A stretch of 23,559 bases of DNA from Larix sibirica (Eukaryota > Streptophyta > Pinopsida > Pinales > Pinaceae): positions 13,348 to 36,906 of the forward strand of contig NWUY0300014747.1 of NCBI GenBank assembly GCA_004151065.3, read 5' to 3'. The notes below the pieces were generated by a model. That model had not been told where the DNA came from, ran no database searches, and was given only the letters and a program-made list of their open reading frames with translations. Shown piece after piece: positions 20,051 to 23,559 of this stretch (positions are counted from its first letter, which is position 1; every line of letters begins with the position of its first letter). A program made the translations under genes and the position numbers.

Positions 20051-20704
20051 AAAAAAGGGGGTTGGGAGAGAGATTTTCATCCAGCTCCGGTATCACCTAC
20101 TCAGTGGGTGTCGTCACAGGTTTTTGATGGTGAACAAGAGCCCATTAAAGAAGTTGGTTCCCCTTCGGCACAACCTGAGGAGATCCTTAGTGGTCCGCAA
20201 GCGCCATTGAGCCTTCAAGTGCCCTCTTTCACGGGTATTGTTTTTCCCTCTAGCACTCAATCCTTTAATTTTTTTGTGAAAAATGTTTCTGTTACTGGTA
20301 CCGAATGGATTGAGGGCCTCATAAATCTGACCATTTCTTCCCATATTTTGTCTTCTATCCCATCCCTTCCTTGCTCCTCTGTTCTCAAGGAGGTGTTTTC
20401 GCCCCATGTTTCGGTTGTTTCACTCCCCCCTTATCCTGATCCTTCTCCTTCTGAGAACCCTGTTTTATCCTCACCTCCCTCTCCACCTGACTCCTCTAAC
20501 TATGGGTATTTTCTTCGTTCCTCTGCTAAACAACCCTCGGGTGGGCTTGGGAAAGGAAGGGTGAAACCGGCCAAAGGTGGGGGTCGTCGGTCCTTCATTT
20601 CGAAGGCTCAATCCAGAGCTTGCACAGATGTGCTTGAAGGGAAGCAACAATCTATCGAACGAGCACTTAGAGCAGTGCGAGCCCAAAAGAAGGGTCAGAA
20701 ATGA
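20051..20704 (+). CDS. LINE ORF1 C-terminal part (5'-incomplete)
   Basis: The frame is open from the TGA at 20048-20050 to the TGA at 20702-20704. No proper ATG is needed, since the protein is truncated at its N-terminus. It has a Pro/Ser-rich middle (VVSLPPYPDPSPSENP; SSPPSPPDSS), then YGYFLRSS and a Gly/Lys/Arg-rich tail (GLGKGRVKPAKGGGRR ... ALRAVRAQKKGQK). Plant LINE ORF1 proteins are RNA-binding, gag-like proteins, and a proline-rich then basic C-terminus is usual. The zinc-knuckle/RRM part is not in the window. The stop overlaps the ORF2 start as ATGA (20701-20704). Confidence 0.75.
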   Translation, partial: KKGGWERDFHPAPVSPTQWVSSQVFDGEQEPIKEVGSPSAQPEEILSGPQAPLSLQVPSFTGIVFPSSTQSFNFFVKNVSVTGTEWIEGLINLTISSHILSSIPSLPCSSVLKEVFSPHVSVVSLPPYPDPSPSENPVLSSPPSPPDSSNYGYFLRSSAKQPSGGLGKGRVKPAKGGGRRSFISKAQSRACTDVLEGKQQSIERALRAVRAQKKGQK

Positions 20705-21394
20705 AACTTATGTCCTTTAACTGTTGGGGTCTTTCCGGTCCCCCTAAAAGATCAGCATTGCGAAGTGTGGTCAGTCTTGAACACCCTGATATTATTCTGT
20801 TACAGGAGACGATGGGTGTAGGGGTAGATGTTATTTTTCGCTTGAAAAGTTGGTTCCCGAGTTGGAATTTTGAATCTTTAGATGCCAAAGGCAGGTCTGG
20901 TGGTTTGGCTGTGGGTTGGAATGAAGCGAAGGTGAAGGCTTCCAATTATTGGGGAATGGATTATGTTCTGGGTGTGACCTTCTTGGCTCTAGACATTGAA
21001 GGGGATTTCACTGTTATCAATGTCTATGGGCCTTATTTAAATTGGATTCCCTTTTGGGAATCTTTTTTCGGTAAATCTATGATTGCTAGTGACTCCGTGA
21101 TTTTGGGGGGGGATCTAAACTTCTCTCTGGGACAGGCGGAAGTTTGGGGTCCTCATCCGCAGGTTGATCCACTTACGGATTACTTTACTCAAAAATTGGT
21201 CGAAATGAACTTGATTGATGTGGAACCTATTCGCATCAGACCTACGTGGAAGAATAATCGTGCTGGAGATAATCGGGTGGCTAAGAGAATTGATCGGTTC
21301 CTGCTGGTGGATAGGTTTTTTCATCTTCGGCAGTGGGTTGGAAGTGGGGGATGTTCTGATCACTTCCCCATTTTTCTTGAACTTTTGGATGGTC
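20701..21394 (+). CDS. LINE ORF2 endonuclease domain (3'-truncated)
   Basis: The frame begins MKLMSFNCWGL and has the AP-endonuclease-type motifs of L1-like LINEs in order. These are SFNCWG (metal-site Asn), LLQET (catalytic Glu), GGLAVGW, FTVINVYGPY, VILGGDLN (Asp/Asn), RPTWKNN, RIDRFL and CSDHFPIFLEL (Asp-His). All key residues appear present, so the roughly 230-residue nuclease domain looks intact. It nicks target DNA to prime reverse transcription. The frame runs into the N at 21395. After that the sequence is copia RT, and the LINE RT and C-terminal region are absent. Confidence 0.92.
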
Positions 21395-21395
21395 N

Positions 21396-21762
21396 TGGAC
21401 AAGGAAAAAAAGCTTGCAAATTGGTTAAGGCATTATATTGATTGAAACAAGCTTTGAGAGCATGGTATGCTAAAATGGATGCATATCTTCATAAAGTTGG
21501 TTCTTTTAGGATTGAATCAGATGATACTTTGCATGCTTGGGTTAAAGGAAATTACTTAGTCATTTTGGTGATGTATGTTGATGATTTTCTTGTAACAAGG
21601 AATAATGATGGCCATATCTTTCAGGTAAACAAGAACTTAAAATGGGTTTTGAGATTGCTAGTCTAGGGTTACATCATTACTATATTGGAGTTGAAGTAGT
21701 GCGAAAAAAATAGAGTATATTTATTTCTCAATATAAGCATGTCATTGTAAACATGTTCTTAG
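21396..21762 (+). pseudogene. Ty1/copia reverse transcriptase C-terminal relic
   Basis: The relic reads CKLVKALY, a TGA stop, then LKQALRAWYAKMDAYL. This is the copia RT segment around the KALYGLKQ.PR.W block, with the stop in the place of its glycine and a leucine in the place of its proline. It continues through SDDTLHAW and LVILVMYVDDFLVT, whose YVDD catalytic box is encoded at 21574-21585. After a TAG at 21663-21665 the homology continues (YYIGVEVV, then SIFISQYKHV). Confidence 0.88.
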
Positions 21763-21766
21763 TCCC

Positions 21767-22440
21767 ATGGAAGAAAAATTGAAACTCTCGAAGTTTGAAG
21801 GGGGAGGGGGTCTTTTCAATAGTACTAGGTATCGACAATTAATTGCAAGTTTAATCTATTTGACAAACACTCATTCAGAATTATCCTTTTCCATCAGCAT
21901 TATTTATAGGTATATGCAAGAACCTAGAGAAGGTCATTGGAATGTAGCTAAAAGAGTACTTCGGTATCTTCGAGGGACAAGTGATTTTGGACTTATGTAC
22001 AAAAGAAATAAAAAATTTAGAATTGTTGGATACTCAAAATCAAATTTTTATATATACGAAGATGAAAAGACTTCTACTTCAGTGTATTTAATGAATATGG
22101 GATCAGTATCCATATCATGGAGCTGTAAAAAACAAGATAAAAAATTAAAATGCAAATTTAACAACAAAAGCAAGATCTTGGTATTGTTCAAAATGAAGCT
22201 ACTTCATTATTAACAGGTAGTCAATCAACGATCGAGCTAGTTAAAAAGCCAATGTTTCACTCAAATACAAAGCATGTTGATACAAAGTACCATTACAATA
22301 GAACACTTGTCATAAAAGGAATCATCAAACTGAAATATTGTCCAACAAAACTGATCAAAATTTGAAGATTTTCACCAAACCTCTCAAATGAATCAAATTC
22401 ACTAAGTTCAAAAATGAACTTGGTGTTTGCTTAAGAGAAC
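21767..22440 (+). pseudogene. Ty1/copia RNase H relic and pol 3' end
   Basis: The frame 21767-22213 reads MEEKLKLSKFEGG, YRQLIASLIYLTNT, YMQEPREGHWNVAKRVLRYL and RGTSDFGLMY, a very well kept copia connection. It is followed by RNase H (FRIVGYSKSNFYIYEDEKTSTS). The usual T-D-S-D of that motif is here SKSN, so the first catalytic Asp is lost. After the stop, homology continues (STIELVKKPMFHSNTKHVD, KYHYNR, IKLKYCPT), then in another frame IFTKPLK ... KFKNELGV, the normal pol end. Confidence 0.88.
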
Positions 22441-22451
22441 TTTTGGATCAA

Positions 22452-22460
22452 ATGGGGGAT
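22452..22460 (+). promoter_or_regulatory. polypurine tract of the copia element
   Basis: ATGGGGGAT lies immediately before a TGTTAGC start of the LTR and just after the last pol homology. This is the expected plus-strand primer site for reverse transcription. Confidence 0.7.
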
Positions 22461-22744
22461 TGTTAGCAAATGTAATCCTAAATTTCAACTTAGGAATATA
22501 GTTTAGACAATAAATTATTTATTTAAATGTTCACTTACCACACTCACGTGATTATGTGATAAGGTGTCGGCCATGTTAGTTTTAGAAACTACTTTTGACA
22601 ATTATAGAAGTTGAATTATATATACTCACTTCCATTGGATGTGAGGTGGATTTTGTCCCTTATCCCTCACATATTCTTGAGGTAATTTCCTTTCTTATTA
22701 ATAAAACTTGTGTGTCTGAGGAAACTTCGTTATCAAATATCACA
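22461..22744 (+). repeat. 3' LTR of the copia element
   Basis: The LTR starts TGTTAGCAAATG directly after the polypurine tract. Its right end is uncertain, and I place it near a CACA at about 22744 because LTRs end in CA. Inside are a TATA-like ATTATATATAC (about 22614-22624), an AATAAA polyadenylation signal (22700-22705) and a CACGTG G-box core within TCACGTGA (22544-22551). The TATA to AATAAA distance of about 80 bp is sensible for a short R region. No 5' LTR is in the window for comparison. Confidence 0.6.
22544..22551. promoter_or_regulatory. G-box-like palindrome in the copia LTR
   Basis: TCACGTGA holds the CACGTG core bound by plant bZIP and bHLH factors. It lies about 65 bp upstream of the TATA-like sequence of the LTR. 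A single hexamer can occur by chance, so this is suggestive only. Confidence 0.35.
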
Positions 22745-22869
22745 AAAGAATATACAAGAAAGAATAATTTAATATACTAAATAGTGGGTATTAAGGTATG
22801 TATATTACAATCACAAAAAAAGAGAAAAATATATATTTATACACATAAAAAAATCTTGCATACCTTAGG
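22745..22869. other. AT-rich spacer after the copia LTR
   Basis: This is a short A/T-rich stretch without motif, between the LTR and the decayed minus-strand coding relic. Confidence 0.5.
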
Positions 22870-23559
22870 ATCTGTATCGTACATGTGTTTGAAATACCAT
22901 TCAGTAACTTCAAATTGACCAACAACAAAAGAGTAGAGGGAAGGCTTGTTTATGAATCTTTGTATAAGAATTTTTATGCCTTATCAATATGAGTTATATC
23001 AGGAATATGTTCATAGATCTCATCATAGGTTCATTCCCATTCATGGAAACAAAGGTATCATGGATCAACCTATTTATTCCTTCATTCTCAATAATATCAG
23101 TGTCATTTTCTTTCATAGTATCAGCTTCAATTCTATCACCCTCCCATATGCCCATGCTCCAAGCAATGTTTCCTAACTATTGACCTGTTAATTCTTCTTC
23201 TCTTTATAACTATTCATTTTCATGCAAAGGCAATAGCATTTTCCATCACCAATATTAAGAAGTTTGGGATGATTCTGAGATGGTTTTTGATTATTTCTAG
23301 TCTATGGAAAAGTTTGCATTCTGCAAGATCCGTAGTAAGAACCATTGCTTCATTGACTATAACATATATATAATCCAACCAATATGATGCACCAATACCT
23401 AAGTTAGTGTTATTTGATATTGTTTCTATTTCAACATAATATTCAATCCATTCATTGGCACAATAATATTTGACATTGTTTCTTCTTTTATTTTTAGTTT
23501 TTCTTCATGTTTTATTAACATTCCTTTTATTTCTACTATTCCTTCAAAAAACTTATCAA
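22870..23559 (-). pseudogene. decayed coding relic, part resembling a CACTA transposase N-terminal region
   Basis: On the minus strand the right edge is open (DKFFEGIVEIKGMLIKHEEKL; about 23558-23432). An overlapping open stretch of about 80 codons (ANEWIEYYVEIETISNN ... VMENAIAFA; about 23460-23220) follows. Next is an acidic frame with DRIEADTMKENDTDIIENEG and INRLIHDTFVSMN (about 23140-23000). After a frameshift come YDEIYEHIPDITHIDKA, a stop, and KFLYKDS. The order acidic linker, I..(M/L)I.D.F, IPDI...(D)KA.KF resembles the segment before the transposase core in plant CACTA (TNP2-type) proteins. No DDE core is visible, and the first 80 codons match nothing I know. I treat it as a weak CACTA call. 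Confidence 0.35.

Larger units (their letters stand above)
20051..21394 (+). mobile_element. LINE (L1-like plant non-LTR retrotransposon) fragment: ORF1 end and ORF2 endonuclease
   Basis: The fragment keeps the C-terminal part of ORF1 and the endonuclease of ORF2 in near-perfect reading frame. It lacks the start of ORF1 and the whole RT of ORF2. Loss of the 5' end is typical of target-primed reverse transcription, in which LINE copies are often 5'-truncated. Loss of the RT at the N at 21395 is not typical and may be an assembly join. The good state of the frames suggests a younger insertion than the gypsy pol next to it. Confidence 0.9.
21396..22744 (+). mobile_element. 3' half of a Ty1/copia retrotransposon
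   Basis: From 21396 the sequence is the C-terminal RT and RNase H of a copia pol, then a polypurine tract and an LTR. Ty1/copia order (integrase before RT-RNase H at the 3' end) fits, with no integrase after RNase H. Gag, protease, integrase and the N-terminal RT are missing, cut at the N. Stops at 21439-21441, 21663-21665 and 22211-22213, plus a frame change near 21.7 kb, disable it. Confidence 0.9.

Noticed and set aside
20114-20945. Minus-strand frames opposite the LINE
   Set aside because: They are shadows of LINE ORF1 and the endonuclease.
21215-21445. Alternative plus-strand frame across the N
   Set aside because: It overlaps the endonuclease in another frame and has no motif.
1-23559. 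tRNA, rRNA, CRISPR or bacterial operon features
   Set aside because: I looked for tRNA T-arm and B-box-like motifs, regular spacer arrays and ribosome-binding-site-led gene runs, and found none. The content is plant nuclear repeats.

Overview
This window looks like plant nuclear DNA. It is AT-rich, has no bacterial-style gene spacing, and carries plant-type pentatricopeptide-repeat (PPR) relics of both the P and PLS classes. It also holds a CACTA-type DNA transposon end, Ty3/gypsy and Ty1/copia retrotransposon relics, and a plant LINE with the usual ORF1/ORF2 layout. The density of old, stop-ridden elements and the lack of any intact host gene fit a very large, slowly purged genome. A gymnosperm (conifer-type) genome is my best guess, but that is inference and not something the sequence proves.

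Layout. Positions 1-262 are the tail of an element ending in a G-rich stretch. Positions 263-1960 are AT-rich spacer with short degenerate repeats built on a TGGTGCATAT-like core. At 1961 a CACTA-type terminus faces right and is followed by subterminal inverted repeats. These pass at about 2382 into a broken P-class PPR gene (about 11 motifs, to 3692). Positions 3.9-5.3 kb hold three diverged copies of a spacer repeat about 0.5 kb apart. PLS-class PPR relics lie at 6784-6965 (E/DYW-like), 8313-8456 and 9037-9225. Spacer then runs to about 10.6 kb.

From 10.6 to 19.6 kb every recognisable coding relic is on the minus strand. In their own 5'-to-3' order they are: a 5'-truncated Ty3/gypsy pol (RT, RNase H, integrase; 19590 down to 16998), a short possible LTR remnant (about 16967-16866), a decayed coiled-coil ORF (about 15.75-13.27 kb), and a second decayed ORF with a globular N-terminus and coiled-coil C-terminus (12573 to about 10.64 kb). 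I do not recognise the two non-pol ORFs as any named domain family. They look like repeat-borne, gag-like or accessory ORFs and are the least explained part of the window.

On the plus strand at 20.05-21.39 kb is a LINE fragment. It carries the end of ORF1, an ATGA overlap, and a complete-looking endonuclease. At a single N (21395) it changes abruptly into the 3' half of a Ty1/copia pol, followed by a polypurine tract and a 3' LTR (22461 to about 22744). The right edge (22.87-23.56 kb) has decayed minus-strand coding sequence, part of which resembles the N-terminal region of CACTA transposases. Both N characters sit at suspicious joins: a 32-bp duplication at 2513 and the LINE/copia switch at 21395. 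No gene here looks functional as read.
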